Notes: generated from the sequence alone by a model not told the origin. Counted from the stretch's first letter, positions 11,728-37,040 are shown. The stretch: 64,000 nucleotides of DNA from Odontocerum albicorne (GCA_949825065.1 OX463859.1:18309220-18373219); one strand, 5' to 3'. Translations and numbers: made by a program.

Positions 11728-12240
11728 GGGTTGATGCATAAATTTGTGGTTTTGGTTTTCAAGGCATCAGTGCTTTGGAAAGAATTTTTTTGACATATGT
11801 CAATGTTATTTTAATGCCATAGTAGTTTTATTGTGTATGTCTTGAATTTTCAATCGGTAGAATTTGGGTTAATTGTTGGCTAAAGAAAATGGATTATAAA
11901 GTACAAAAAAAACTAACATTTCCGGTAAATCCTTTTGTTTGAGTTTAACCGAGGAGTTAAGGCATTCAAAGACTGCTTGAACCATTTGTGCAGTTTACTG
12001 GGAGAATGTCATCAGGGAAAGTACGGCGTGAAAATAATTTTCTCATTTCAAAGAGGGCCATTTTGACATAAATAATTCTCCACAATCAGGAAGACCATAC
12101 GACTTGGATGAAGACCGTTTAAACACTTCAATTCATGATGATCCACTCAATCAACCCGGGAATTTGGCAATATGACCAATCAACCATCGTACGACATTTA
12201 CATTCCATGGGTAAAGTTAAAAAATCGAGGATACACAACC
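11728..12240 (+). mobile_element. Old mariner fragment, 5' half
   Basis: It opens with attgggttgatgcataaatt, matching the terminal repeat of the mariner at 52916. It then keeps traces of the N-terminal transposase (helix-turn-helix region, a GRPYDLDEDRLNTSIHDDP-like string near 12090-12150, and a HLHSMGKVKK-like string near 12200). Multiple frameshifts are present and the catalytic half is missing. Confidence 0.6.
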
Positions 12241-12960
12241 CCAACAATAACAAATAATTAAATAGCAAAACACTTCACCTCTTCTTATTACTTTTCTTTT
12301 GACACCTGTTGGGTTTGAGCATTACTTACATCATTCAACCTGAAGAGAGCCTCGTGAAAGGATGTAGAAACACAGCATACCAGAATTAATTTAATTTGTG
12401 AAATAACTAGCTTATTTTTAAATATTCGAATATTAAATTATATTGTTCATATGAAATTTTTTTTTAAATATAAATGAGAATCAACAAAATCTATCAATGT
12501 TTGTATTTGATAATTATATCTACTTGAGTAATGAGCTATTTGTAAAGAAAACTACAGAAAATAATTGAAACATTGCCTTACCTTGGATAACGTGTGGAAA
12601 ATGTGATGCATCACAACCTATGTAACACATTCTGAAGATCTGTCCTACTACATACTTTTGCATTCACTATTCAAGATTTGATAAATGACGCAACCAAATT
12701 GTATCTAATTCAAAATGTAAAACATTTGTACGAGTCCTAGAATAAGATCGATAATATTTTTGAGCATTTAGACTTTATGGTATTTACACTTGATCTTAAT
12801 CAACTGCAAAAATCAACAAATACGAAACCACACCAGCTTCACTTGGACCAACCAATATTCTACAACTTTCATAGATTTGTTGGTAGAATGCTTGTCTTCA
12901 ACCCGAGAGTATAAGAATCGATTCATGTTGGTTGGAACATAAGGCGTTTGAGGCCTTTAT
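12241..12960. other. Intergenic sequence, no gene seen
   Basis: AT-rich. The stretch 12880-12930 (ttggtagaatgcttgtcttc then a GATTCATG-like block) resembles the head of the local SINE family on the plus strand, but it is too short and diverged to call. Confidence 0.35.
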
Positions 12961-12964
12961 TTAT

Positions 12965-13190
12965 TTATTTCGACATTTTATAGTAAAATATTGTATTGTA
13001 TTATACTTTCATTGTATACAGTACAACTTGGCAGTCTTATTGCGAACCACCCAGAAAGTTGTGAAAGAGGCCAAAAATGAAAACCTGACTGGAATCTCTT
13101 CTAAAAAAATCTAGGTTACAACGGAAGTAAACCCACTACGTCTGAGTTAAAAAACGATCATCTTACCAACTAGATGGCAAAGGTGATATA
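12965..13190 (-). repeat. tRNA-derived SINE copy, diverged
   Basis: On the minus strand it shows a degraded head (ccatctagttggtaagatga, an A-box-like block), then the family body ending in the conserved tail read on the plus strand as ttgtatacagtacaacttgg. It is the same family as 19150-19350. Confidence 0.55.
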
Positions 13191-13344
13191 CAAATGGGTA
13201 GTTTATTGCCATACGTAATCTCTTTCAACTATTTAGACAAGACTTATGCATATTAGTGCTAACTGCTGGCTTAAAAGTTACAATGTTATTATCAAAAAGA
13301 AAAGAAAACTCAATTAAACCTCAGTAATGTAAAGAAAAATTCTT

Positions 13345-13440
13345 CTTCGACAATATTTCTGATTGGTTGAAAAAAATTGCCAACACAAGTTGTATGGTTA
13401 AAATTATAAGTGTAATGCAATAGTCAAAATTAAATCTCAG
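13345..13440 (+). repeat. SINE tail fragment
   Basis: It contains tctgattggttgaaaaaaat and tgccaacacaagttgta, the family 3' half without the head. Confidence 0.45.
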
Positions 13441-14764
13441 CATGTAACCTAATAATCGAACCGACCAATAGAATAAATTGTATACAGGTATCCTGTGGGC
13501 ATATTACGATCAACACAGTTAACCCCAAGGTAATTCACGGGTTTACTATGATCAAGTTTGAATTAAGTTAACACCAAAAGTGAAAAATAACATTTTCGAA
13601 CATGTTTTACATTTTTTTTTCTTATGATAAATTATTTTCCAATCAAATATTTACATATGCTATGTAAGCTTAAAAAATATGAAAATTCGACAAATAAATA
13701 ACATATAAGTGTTGAAGAATGATAATTTTGAAATAATTAAATTTAATAATATACAAAAACCTGGACCCGAATTTCAATTTTAATAAAATAAAATATTCTC
13801 TAAGCAAGAAATATTGTAGATATTTTAGTAATTATGTAATACTATAAATATAAATATTTATTTCAAATAAGCAATAATATTTTTATTACGTTACAATATT
13901 TGATTTTTCTTAATGTATTACATAATTGAAAAATAAAAAAAAGGATATATAAAACTAGTTCCAAATATTAAAATAAGTTATAACTTTAAATAATCAATAT
14001 AAAATACGATACAATATTCAATAAGAAAAATTCTATTTTTATTGAAAATAAACTAACGCCCAAATTCATTATCTGACCTAAATACTAAATAATACTTTCT
14101 AACCTTTAAGTTTTGTGATTTGTGTTCAGTCGGATTTCATACGCTCCAAGCTTTAAAATGAGGTAATGAAACCACATGACTCCCTTATTTAAGGAAGCTA
14201 CGACAAATTTGTACGAAATTTATCTTTAAATTCTAATTTCTTCAGTAAAAAAAATAGTTTAGATTTAGTATGAAGGATGGACTATGAATTCGGGCCTATG
14301 TCAGTTAACATATGTGTACATCGGAAATATTTACAGTAAAATATTAAATATTACATCTATTTGTCATTATTTCTTATAAAAATGTTGTCTCCATTAGATT
14401 CATACAAAATCAATTTTTATCACAAACACTTTTATCGCTGAACCACCAGCAAATTTATTTATTATCAATTCTAAGGTTCACATTTTACATATTTACGCTA
14501 CGAGCACATAAAAGCTTAACAAATATTACTGAATACAATACACTTGATAAAAATACATATTTATTAAATGCTGGCATAGGTCATTGACTAAAATTTTTAT
14601 CAACATCCCTATTTAGAATATTATGAATGCATCATGTATTTAGAATATCATCAATGCATTTATTTAACACCCTTGAGACTTTGATTTTTTCAAAATATTA
14701 TTGAATTATTTTTCTGATTCTGCATTCTCAATTTAATTATAAGCAGTTACAAAATCGCATTTAA
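13441..14764. other. AT-rich intergenic DNA, no gene seen
   Basis: Very A+T-rich sequence. A small tandem duplication of atttagaatat...atgcat lies near 14609-14655. No ORF of note. Confidence 0.4.
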
Positions 14765-15070
14765 CAACCGAATACTATGAGATACTTGGCCCTAAACAGG
14801 CAGCAGGAGAGTGGAAACTGAGATCTAATGACGAAACTTGAAAATTAACGAGACAAACACTAATTACCAGTGACATAAGGTCGCAAAGCTTGGCACGGAT
14901 AGGCCATGTTAGTAAATCTTAGTTGATACGATCAACAAACATCATTATGCATGCCCAATAACACGGAGGAAGGCCACTTGCTAGACTGAGACAGAGGCTT
15001 TTAGATAACTTGCAGTATGATCGTAGGAGGCTAAAACTATACAAGAGTTGTATTATAGTAAACTATCTGA
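14765..15070 (+). mobile_element. LINE remnant, RTE-like C-terminal end
   Basis: A frame-shifted reading gives EILGPKQAAGEWKLRSNDE, then SLARIGHVSKS and a GGRPLARLRQRLLDNL-like string. This matches the 'LRWAGHV...GRP..RWLDN' end of non-LTR retrotransposon ORF2 proteins. Stop codons are present. It is an isolated fragment. Confidence 0.55.
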
Positions 15071-15074
15071 GGAT

Positions 15075-17900
15075 AGTAGGTATAGAATCTCAAAGTAATA
15101 AATATCTATAGTTACCACTTCATGCTTGGGTTTTATAGCGGAAGACAATGATATGCATAGTTATTAATGAGAACCTCGTAAACTTTTTAACTAATAAAAT
15201 GTATTTGACGAGTGTGTATTGTAGCTTCATCATTGGAATAGTGAGAAAGATGTAAACTTAGGAGCCTATTATGTGAGCTTAGATCACACATGGCATGCGA
15301 GTCATGCTTGTTAAGCATCTGAAGTGATTAATGGGCAATAAAGAGTGGACAATTTTGAATATTTAAAAACCCCATGAAAAGTTTGATGCCAAATTTCTAT
15401 TATACAATATTATTATTCATCAAGATCAAATCTGTTTTCTGAAATTAAAATTGAAGTCATAATCAGAAGCAATGTATGGTTAAAAGTTACATACAATTTA
15501 TACTACTGTTAGAAACATGGACTTTGAATTCTATGGTCATATTGTATTACAGATATGCTCTCCGAGAGCTATGGTCATATCGTATTTCGAAATTGCATTT
15601 CCTCCATACTGGAGGAATTACAAATTCGTGCTAAGACTCTCATCAGTCTCAAATGTATTTTGCATTCTTTAGACTTACAAAGAGAATGATAATTTGGAGA
15701 GGACAGAAAGGAAAGAGTAGACCCCAATAAGATGGACTGGGTGAAGGATATTACTAGACTTCCTATTTCTTATGCTATTTGTACTATGGAGTCTGTAAAT
15801 TATGATCCTGTCATGAGTAAAGCGACTGGAGAAGACCATATGAATGAATGAAGAATTTATTATGAAAAATTTCATAGAGGTGGATAAAAAATAAACCTTG
15901 TTTCAATCATTGCTCGCCGGCTCTTTCTCCTTATTTTTACATTTTATTCATTTGCATACTTTTATGAAGTTATCCATACCATATGGATGTGTTTCTCACA
16001 TTCACATTACATCGTCAATATTTTGTTACCCATTAGTGGAACACGCCCAAAACAATATTTATCTATTACATTTTATTTATAAAAATATCTTTAATATATG
16101 ATTACACTTTTTGTTCTGAACATAAATAAATCCTTTCCCTCGGATTCACACTTAGCTTTTATCACAGAATGACAAATCCACACTATCTTCCCTTACAATC
16201 AACCTGTGACCTGGTTTGACACACCATCAAAAAAATCACGCTCTCACAACACTCGGGCTTGCAATGGTCAACTCAAAAGACACTGTTGGGTTGACCGCGG
16301 TTAAGTGTGAATCCATCTTTTCGATAACCTGATCTTACCAAACTAAGATTATATTTGTACCTTGAGACTTTTGCTGTCGAGATACAATTATTTAAGATTG
16401 TCATTTATTTTCCTATGATCCAGGAAAAAACTAAAATAAAATGTTGATCAATTTTTCACAACCAAGATGATGTAAGTCAAGCTGGATGAAGGCAAAATAG
16501 TAAGTAAATCTTCAATGTATTCAATAACAACACCACATTATATTCATAATTTTGTCATTAATGAAGCATTAAACACAGTAACATTTTTACTATAAAGATG
16601 ACCATTTTCTTTCAATAAAAGAGATAAATAAACAACTTATACATCCAGACAAAATGTTCCATCACATTGAAATTATTTAACATCATTCTAAGATGTACTT
16701 TTACTGAGTGAATGAGTAAAAACTGTGATCTGAATGTTGTTTGAATAAAAAAAATATATGGCATCCTTTAACTAATATTGCAGGGGAAAATTTAAGGCAG
16801 AAGTGGAGGAAAAATACATCTCGTGGTTGAAGAACTTACGGGAATTGTTTCATTGTGGTGCCATATCTTTGATCACAGATGCTGCCTCAAAGGTTAAGAC
16901 GATTGCCAACTTTCAAAGAGAAGAATTTTAAAGAAGATAGAACTCAAATATTCACTGAATGGTAAAAATATCTGACTACGTCTGAACTCTGGGCCTATGG
17001 TGCTTTCATTGAACTTCGAGGTAGAGCATTAAGATTGGTCATCTCGACCGTGTACAGGGCTAACAAGTCTAAGATTTGTGATAGAGCATTCTGTGTCGCA
17101 AGACATATTCAGTGGAATGATCATGCTGCAGAGTTGCGCTTGGAGCAAAATCTCCAGGTATTCAGAAGGAAACTAATAATTATTATTGTGTTGGTGGTAT
17201 AATTGTATTGAGTGTGTGAATCCTATAGTTGGATGTGTGAAGATATGGGCGTGATCTGTAGGATTCGAGTGGGATGTGCCTCTTCTTGGTTAGGTCCTGT
17301 TAGATAAACAAGCATCCTTTTTGCTTGTTAATATATTATTTTAAAATTAGCTAAAACCAAGAATCATCACACCTTCGATGTGGCATGAATTGTTTCGAAA
17401 TGGCAATATTAAAAGTCAACTATTTACTTGAATACATTGTTTCATTTGGCTGAACAAATCACTCTCTCCCAGTGAAAATGCACTAACATATTTGTGTAGT
17501 TACGTATTTATCAATTTTTGTGTTCAAGTCAATTCAAGCATGAGAACATCCCAGCATGTCAAAAAAAAATAAAACAAAAAATGACGAAAAAAAAGATTTA
17601 ATATTCTTATTTTTTTTATATATTTTGGTCTTATACTAAGAATTGTCGTAAATATAGAACATTAAATATTAATTCTGGTTATGAAAATATTGTTTGAATT
17701 TTTAGCATTACATCTACATTTTTTTTATATATTACAACATCGGAGAATATTAAAATATATATATCATATCGTAATATTATTACACATACTTCAAATGCAA
17801 CTTGGTATAATATGTACACACAAGCTTAAGTATACATACATACTAGTAATCTGAAAAGTCATATTGTTTGTGAGTATTACATATATTAATAGTAATAAGA
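15075..17900. other. Intergenic DNA, no gene seen
   Basis: Mostly AT-rich. Two less AT-rich patches (16140-16330 and 16790-17310) hint at old insertions, but I recognise no protein or terminal repeat in them. The short ORFs at 15675-15875 and 15898-16101 look random. Confidence 0.4.
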
Positions 17901-17904
17901 ATAT

Positions 17905-18795
17905 ACCGCAAAACCCCTAAGTTACGTTTTTCGAGGAACCTACGAAAAAATGTATCAAATGGAGGGAAGATTTATATACAAAAAAATATGTATTCTCTAA
18001 AAAAGAAAACTTGATTTATTTATGAAAAATACACAAAAGTTTAAACTAATTAGCGGTTTCATCCGTACATGTATTTAATAATGTTTTAATGTATATTCAA
18101 GATATATATATTTTGAATATACATTATTAAATGAAGTTCGAATACTCTTTACATTAAATATTAAATCATATAAATTTCTCTGCAAAATACTCAAAAATAC
18201 ACACAAATTGATGTAATTTTAATGATTGCATGTTTTCCCCGAAATTTACGAAAAAGCTATTTTGACATTTACAAAACAATTTTTTTTTTACTTTTATTTA
18301 TATTTGACTTTTGCTTTAAAACATAGCAGCGAATATGCCAAGTTTTTTTATTTTCACCCGGTTTATCTTCACTGGTAATGTTAAATTAAACCATTACAAT
18401 TGAAGTAGATACTAGGGTGAATTTTTTTTTCAAATTTGTTACTATTTTTATGAATAAGACAAAAGATAATACAATTCTCAGCAGAAAAAAAAAATGATTT
18501 TCTTTATGTAAATGTCAAAATAGCATAATTCGTAAATTTTGGGTTTACTCGTAAAATTGGCATGCAATTGTTAAAATTAAATAAAGACGTATATTTTTAT
18601 AAGTTATTATATAAAAACTGTATGATTTCATTTCGTGGCCAAAATGTCAAACCAGTGACAACTTGGATGTAAATCACATAATAAAAATGGGCTCATGTTG
18701 AAATAAAAATTTAAAAATAAAACAGGGCCACAGAAAAAAATGCTAATAGCAGAAAAACGAAAATTGCCGGCATGTAAATATGGGGTTATGCTGTA
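17905..18795. repeat. Possible non-autonomous inverted-repeat element
   Basis: The outer ends match loosely when inverted (ataccgcaaaacccc near 17904; ggggttatgctgtat near 18782). An inner pair matches better: gaaatttacgaaaaagctat plus tttgacattta near 18240-18272, against its inverted form near 18508-18540. No coding capacity and no clear target duplication. Confidence 0.4.
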
Positions 18796-19149
18796 TTTTA
18801 AGACCATAAATAAACAATTTCTTGATCAATTGGTCCAACATATAATGTACCAACTGTATTTATGAAGATATTTTATCATCCATGTCAAAAACTGTATATT
18901 TATTTTCAATTTCAATTTTTTAAATGCGCTTTTGAATACTTTTAATTCTACAGATGATGCATTATATTTTGGACTTGTAAATACAACAGAATAATTTTCA
19001 TATTGATTTGTAAAATTAACCAATCAGATAACCAATTTCCAAAATATAAATTTAAAGATTTTCAAATAACAAAAATTTACATTTGATGAATATTTGCAAT
19101 AATGGTGTTAGGATTTGCAGAATGAATTAAGTTGATTTATTGATAATTT

Positions 19150-19350
19150 TATTGTATTATTGTAATGCAAACTTGGCGGATTTATTGCCACGTGGCAATC
19201 TTTTCAAACCAATTGACTGATATTACAGAGACCTTAAGTAAAAACCACACTGGAATGTTTTTAAAAAAATTTGGGTCCTGACACAAATTGAACTTGCAAC
19301 TTCCAGGTTGGAAGACAGGTGTTTTACCAACTAGGCCATGGAGGTCGTCA
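19150..19350 (-). repeat. tRNA-derived SINE, near-complete copy
   Basis: On the minus strand it begins with a tRNA-like head. An A box, tggcctagttgg (19327-19338), lies about 40 bp before a B-box-like block, gttcaatttg (near 19287-19296), the spacing of an RNA polymerase III promoter. The body runs through a T/A-rich stretch and gattgccacgtggcaataaa to a tail rich in TTG/AAT. Other copies lie at 12965, 20370, 25565, 46930 and 48440. Confidence 0.75.
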
Positions 19351-20369
19351 TCCATTGGAGTAGAGACAAAAAAATATTTAAAATGTTAGTTCACTTTAAA
19401 AACAATACATAACTAACAGTAATACTTTATTGTTGAAAATGTTTTTTGTTTTAATATATAATTTATAAATAAAAATATGTAATATATAGTGATTTTTACT
19501 TTATTTAATGTTACTTCAACTTATTTAAAATTTATTCTATGTTTTAACACAATAAATTTTAAATAAGTTTTATGCCATGTTTGTCATTGAATGTGTGCTA
19601 ATTGAAAGCTCATAACCAGAAACAAATATCAAAAATTTATAGCATTAATCATTAAAAATTGCTAAAATCAAATTGAATCAACATGAAAATTATTCAAATA
19701 TTTAAACATGCATATATACATAAAAAAAAAAATTATTTACACTAAATGATTCGAATTTAAAATTTATACTATTTTCAATTTTTTTTTGACACAAAGATCT
19801 TTGCTTATAGTCCAAAATAGTTATATTTTAAAATTTACATACAGCTCTTCTGAGCCAATTTTGAAAACACACATATTTGACACCACAACATAGAGAAAAT
19901 CACAGAGGCTTGTAGATTTATTTGTATTTCTTTGAAAAACAAATAAACAATGGCAGATCACTGGAAGCCGTATTTAATCAGTTATAAAGATAGAAATATT
20001 GATGAAGAACTATGAATAAAACACACTGAAATTAAGTTATGTAACGCCAGTTCGTTCAACTGCGAAGTGGCAATGTTGTGGTTGATTCGGACCAATACAT
20101 CTTGCGCAATTTTATAAGAAAGTACAAATAAAGTGTCTTTATTAGTGATGTACTAGGCACTAAACCATCATTGGTTTACAAAAGAAAATTGACTTTTCGT
20201 TTTGATAGTCATACAAAATAATAGATAAATGAATGTGAAATCTCAATCGAAAATCAAATTATAACCTCAGTGGTCAAATTGGTAAAATGCTTGTCTTCTA
20301 TCTGTGGATGGTACCCAAATAATAGGATAGATCTAGTTTCTTTATACTTCCAGTCTAGGCCTATTAACA

Positions 20370-20575
20370 TATTTGTATTGTATTTTTGTATACAGTACAA
20401 CCTGATGAGTTTATAGTCATATGGCATACTCTTTCAACCAACTAGAAATATGTTACACAAGCTTAAAATAGACAGACTAGAATCCTTTTTTTTTTTTAAA
20501 GATGTACCTACAGAAAACCTTCCCACAATCACGGGGTTGGAAGATAGATGTCTTACCAAGTAGGTCACGGAGGTC
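20370..20575 (-). repeat. tRNA-derived SINE copy
   Basis: The minus-strand head (gacctccgtgacctacttgg near 20560) is followed by taagacatctatcttccaac, then the body and a tail ending at about 20375 (ttgtatacagtacaacctga on the plus strand). A second, inverted tail piece follows at 20580-20670. A head-like block also lies at 20265-20310 on the plus strand. Confidence 0.65.
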
Positions 20576-20579
20576 GTCA

Positions 20580-20670
20580 ATTTCTCATACTTCTAGTTGG
20601 TTGGAAGAAATTGTCTTATGGAAATTATCGTATAATATTGTACCGTATATAACAAATACAATGTAATAAG
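20580..20670 (+). repeat. SINE tail fragment, inverted relative to the preceding copy
   Basis: It contains tctagttggttggaagaaat followed by tgtcttatggaaattatcgt, matching the family 3' half. With the preceding minus-strand copy it makes a head-to-head arrangement. Confidence 0.5.
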
Positions 20671-20679
20671 TAAATAAAC

Positions 20680-21918
20680 AACTCCAATTTATTGAATGGA
20701 CAAAAATATACAACTAGATTAATATTTTAATAATTCTTGATTAAAGCTTTTTCTAAGAAAATCTTTATATACACCTATAATTCAGACTTTCAAGAGACAA
20801 TCTTTTTCAAGGAAAGTCATGAAGACACCCTTTGGGTGGTTCAATGTTAATATAAATAGCGCCAAAAAACAAAATCATATCATCATCATCACTCTTGCTT
20901 GATAAAGCTAGAACCTTCGAAAGACCAGTCCATTGTAGATAAGCAATATTATCTTATCAACCATTAAATATTTAAATGATTTAGAATAACTTTAAATTAT
21001 TATACTAATTTTAAAAGAATATTGATAATATTAGATTTCATGACAAGTAATTAACAGAATTTAATTTCGCGTAAATTTCATATCATACCTAGTATATCAC
21101 TAATGTTAACATCAATAATGTCTATGCCCCATAAATTATTGAATTCAAAATACGTAAAGTCTTTTAAAAAAATACAAAACTTATACAACATAAAAATAAA
21201 TACACATATTTTCAGAGTTAATTTTTAAAAGCATAAATTAATCAATTCAATGCATAATAAAAATCAAATATACAAAACTAATATGGGGTAAAACACCTAA
21301 ATTGTATTAATTCAATATTGTTCATAATTCTTTTCTAAAATTGCACAAAAATAGAAGCATTCAAGGTATTTTTATTAAATAATAATTTAAAATGTAAAAG
21401 AAAAATTGAGATCATAGGGCATGTAAAATCTCTGATAAAAAAGACAAACTTTAGAAATTACAACGAAAATCTATAAAACTAAATGGATAAATGCATTTTT
21501 TATTTTATTCTATTCTGTATCTGTGGAATATTTCACATCACAACTGTATCTATGGCAAAATATCTACTACAAGTAAACATCTACTATTGGTAAATATTTT
21601 TTTCAAGAAGTGTTAAGAAACAAATTTAGTTTAGTTATTTATATAGCGTGAAAAACAACTTTCATAGATCAATTATTTGAAGCGTCAAATTCTACAATAA
21701 AGACATGTATTTAGATGCAAATATTGGTAAGATTTTTGTTCAAATATATTCACAATGATAGTTTAAATATACCGTTAATTCGAGATTCACTTTTTCTACA
21801 TTTTCATATTGATATAAAATAAAGGAATTTTTTTCAAACTAACTTAATAAATTGAGAATGAGTAAAATATCTGTGTAAAAAATATAATGATAAATAATAC
21901 TTGATTTCAATTTGAGAG
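20680..21918. other. AT-rich intergenic DNA, no gene seen
   Basis: No ORF, RNA gene or recognisable repeat. A (cat)n stretch is near 20880-20890. Confidence 0.4.
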
Positions 21919-21920
21919 TA

Positions 21921-22318
21921 CACAGTCTGTCCAATGGGAAAGGTGACAGATTTTATTTTCGCATAGCCACCAGCGACACATGTCGACTATCTTCTGTAAA
22001 ATTTTCAAAAGGCTGGGACTGCTGGCTCATTCGTAATAACATAACAATTGACAGTACTTTCTGAGTCTTGGTCGGAAATTCTGGATGTCTGAAATTGTGT
22101 CCTTTCATTGCCAATTTCAGTTTCGGGATTAGCCAGAAGTCGCATCGAGACTTAGAAGGTAGTCAATTGTTACGTCATTACAAATGAAACAGCAGTGCCA
22201 GCGCTTTGAAACTGTTACGGAAGATAGTGTCACTAGTTAACTCATTTATTCATCCACAGATGGCGCAGGTGGTTACGCGAAAATAAAATCAGTCACCTTT
22301 CCCATTACACAAACCGTG
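21921..22318 (-). mobile_element. Internally deleted mariner (non-autonomous), family of 5459-7150
   Basis: TA-flanked terminal repeats: the left begins cacagtctgtccaatggga and the right, read inverted, cacggtttgtgtaatggga; both run on into aaggtgac. The interior (22070-22145) keeps a strip of the antisense transposase close to 5655-5735 (tggccaatttcagtttcggg-like and ccagaagtcgca). The 398-bp length and lost domains mean it cannot encode a transposase. Confidence 0.7.
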
Positions 22319-22329
22319 TATAATAATTA

Positions 22330-22945
22330 GCCTTAGAAATAATAATTGTAAAAATGTTTTAATTATATTGTGAAATAAAAAAAATTCGAATTAAAAAATA
22401 AATTTTTAGAGCATTAGTATATTATTTTTAAAATCCAGTTGTTTAATTGGATATGTGTGTATACCAGTTCCGCCTTAAGGCATAGGCACACTGGGCTATG
22501 CCCAGGGGTCCCACGATCCTAAGGGTCCAATGCATCCTATATTGTTTAAGAGAAATCTCTTGGTCGAGTGTATCATTATTCCATCTCACGCTGAAAACGC
22601 CAGTCTTTATTTTTTTTCCTATATTAAATAGCATAATTTCATCTTTAAGTCAGTAGAAGAAAATTTAATTTTATAAGGAAAAAAAAATATTTTAAAAGTA
22701 TCAAAATACCTATAAGTTTTATTGACCGTTCAAATTTTTATTCTCGGTATCCTGTTGTATACTTCTCAATAAAAGGTACTGATTCATAAATAAAAGAGCG
22801 ACAGAGGAAATACATTATTGTCAACTAATTAAAATATCCATTCTCCTACGATAAGATTCTAATACATAAAAAAATAATTTTATGGATAAAATATACCGGA
22901 ATGATCAGAAATGGAGAAAAGCTAATTTTGGAGCACATACATTTC
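22330..22945. other. Intergenic DNA with one GC-richer patch
   Basis: The patch 22465-22535 (cgccttaaggcataggcaca, then ctgggctatgcccaggggtc) is clearly less AT-rich than its surroundings and looks like a fragment of an interspersed repeat. I cannot name the family. Confidence 0.4.
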
Positions 22946-22947
22946 TA

Positions 22948-23137
22948 TGGCGTTTTGGTAAAGAGGTACAAGTCATCAATTACTTATTTGTCAGTTTGAA
23001 GTTTTGCAACACTTGTATTTCTGAAATACAGACCTCAGGTAAATTTTAAAGGTAAACTTTGAATACATAAATTATTTATGTAATTTCAAACTGACAAATA
23101 AGTAATTGATGACTCGCACCTCTTTACCAAAACGCCA
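22948..23137. mobile_element. MITE with ~50-bp terminal inverted repeats
   Basis: The left arm from 22948 (tggcgttttggtaaagaggt) pairs with the right arm ending at 23137 (acctctttaccaaaacgcca). Pairing extends over aagtcatcaattacttattt, with a 3-base mismatch near one end. Both sides carry TA, as expected for a Tc1/mariner-mobilised MITE. It is non-coding. Confidence 0.8.
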
Positions 23138-23149
23138 TAAATTTATTAT

Positions 23150-23870
23150 TCCAACACACATGTCACTGAATAATTAACTATTTTGTTACTTTGAAAAACA
23201 AAGTCATTAGTCAACTAGATCCATATTTTCTTACAAAGACAAAAGTGAAAAATTTGTTTCAATTTATCGTACATTTGTGTCACGTGATCTATATAGTAAA
23301 TGCTTTCAATATAATTTGAAATTGTAATAAGATAAAAAAAATTAATAGGTTCAGAATTTGTTTAATATGCAATGATTTCTTTAACACGTTTGCCGACACT
23401 TACGAGAGAAAACTTAGTCATTATATACATATTCAAGTATTTATTAAGATTTGAAATCACAATAAAAAAGGGTAGCAATAAATAAAGAGTAAATTTAATA
23501 TGTGTAGAAATAAGTACAACTTTGAATATTTTTATAAGAATAAGAAAATATAATAGGTAAAAAATGTAACTAGGAAAAAATAAAACGACAAAGTGTTAAA
23601 TAAACAATGCACAGAAAAAATGAAAGGACAAAGTGTTAAATAAACAATGCGCCCTAAAATCCATTTCTAGCATGTAACAAATCAAATTTGATGTTAAAAT
23701 GGAGTATTTTATCCGATTTGTTAACAGAGATATACAGACATGGACATTATTGAAGTCAATTTAGATTATAATATATGTTTAAAAATCAAAGTATGAAATT
23801 AATTCAATAATCATTTGTGTGACACGTGACAAATGCAATGTGATGCCAATCTATGTGGCATAATGATCGA
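23150..23870. other. AT-rich sequence downstream of the tetraspanin gene
   Basis: No gene. A ~40-bp tandem duplication (units contain gacaaagtgttaaataaaca) lies at 23576-23652. Confidence 0.45.
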
Positions 23871-23871
23871 A

Positions 23872-23877
23872 TTTATT
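23872..23877 (-). terminator. Candidate polyadenylation signal of the tetraspanin gene
   Basis: AATAAA on the minus strand, about 70 bp after the tetraspanin stop codon. It is the first such hexamer downstream. AT-rich DNA makes chance hits common. Confidence 0.45.
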
Positions 23878-23947
23878 AAAGGAGTCGCACACGTGAAACG
23901 CTATTGGAGTCAGTCCAGTGCACAACAATTCGCTTCCTAGACGTGTC

Positions 23948-35873
<11,926 letters not shown>

Positions 35874-37040
35874 TTTGACAGTTCACACAGTCCTCTTAGA
35901 ACTAAAACCACACCTTTGTTAATAAGCGCGACCGCAATCGACACGGGGATAATTTAACTACATCAAAATAAATGCATTATACTAGCATTGTTAAACAGAA
36001 TTTCTTGGTAAAGTATAATATTTTAGCGTTCTAACAAGAAACAACAACATAATTATGTGCTGATGGAATACGTCAAACTCTGGACAGAGACTGTGTTGAT
36101 ATATCTAAGAAATATTTTTTGATTGATTTTATTAAACAAATAGGTACTTAAATTGATTCAGAATATTCTTGAATGATTTTAAAAATAAAAGCTATAACAC
36201 TAACCTAACCTAGAATTTCATGAAAGAAAAAAGGGCATATTCTCATATATTATTCGAAAAAATATACATGACATCTTTAAAGCTATTGTTTATATAAATA
36301 TGGGCAGTATCAAAATTCACTAGATATTTTGTTTTATGGAGCGACAAAGTGTGAGTGCCAACAATAAAAATATATTGGATTGTGAATTATACCATATATC
36401 AATTTTAACAAGAAAATATAGATCAATTTAATATAAAAAAAACACGAAAAACCAATTCATAATGTTTTAAAAAAAATCAAATGACAAGCAATGGGTCACT
36501 AGATATGATCAGAGATCGGTGTCGTTTAAAGCTTTGATCATTGATGTAATAGAATAACCGGTAAGTTGAGTTTCAGCCTTAATAGCATAGGAGACTCGGA
36601 GTTCCAATTAGAACCAGCTTTGGCTTAGGATCTTTTCGTACTTGATGTCGTGACAGTGAATCCATGATTGTGGCGCTGACAATCAACATACCAAAAAGAT
36701 TAACAACACCTAAATTCTAAAGGTTTTCAAATAACTGTTAGTTGCTGAATAAGAAAGCGCTTACTCGCGAAAAAGTCAGTCTCCCTAGATATTTGCCGAT
36801 GAAGAAGTTTAAATCGCCATAGAGATCAGCAAGCGAATTGCAAGTATTTTTTACTAAGGAATAATGTGTTCGAGTGAAATGAAAATTGTTTGCATTTTGA
36901 TTAATTATATTCATGAAATGTGTTTTAGATATATGCAAAAGCATAAAAAATAATTTGTGAAAATATAATATATAACAGTTACATCCCCGTTTGCTCGTTA
37001 TAGAACAATTTAGAGAGCATTATTTCTATTAGAGGGATCA
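35874..37040. other. Intergenic region between divergent tetraspanin and EpsinR genes
   Basis: AT-rich sequence that should contain the tetraspanin promoter on its left side. I see no clear core promoter motif, ORF or named repeat. Confidence 0.4.
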
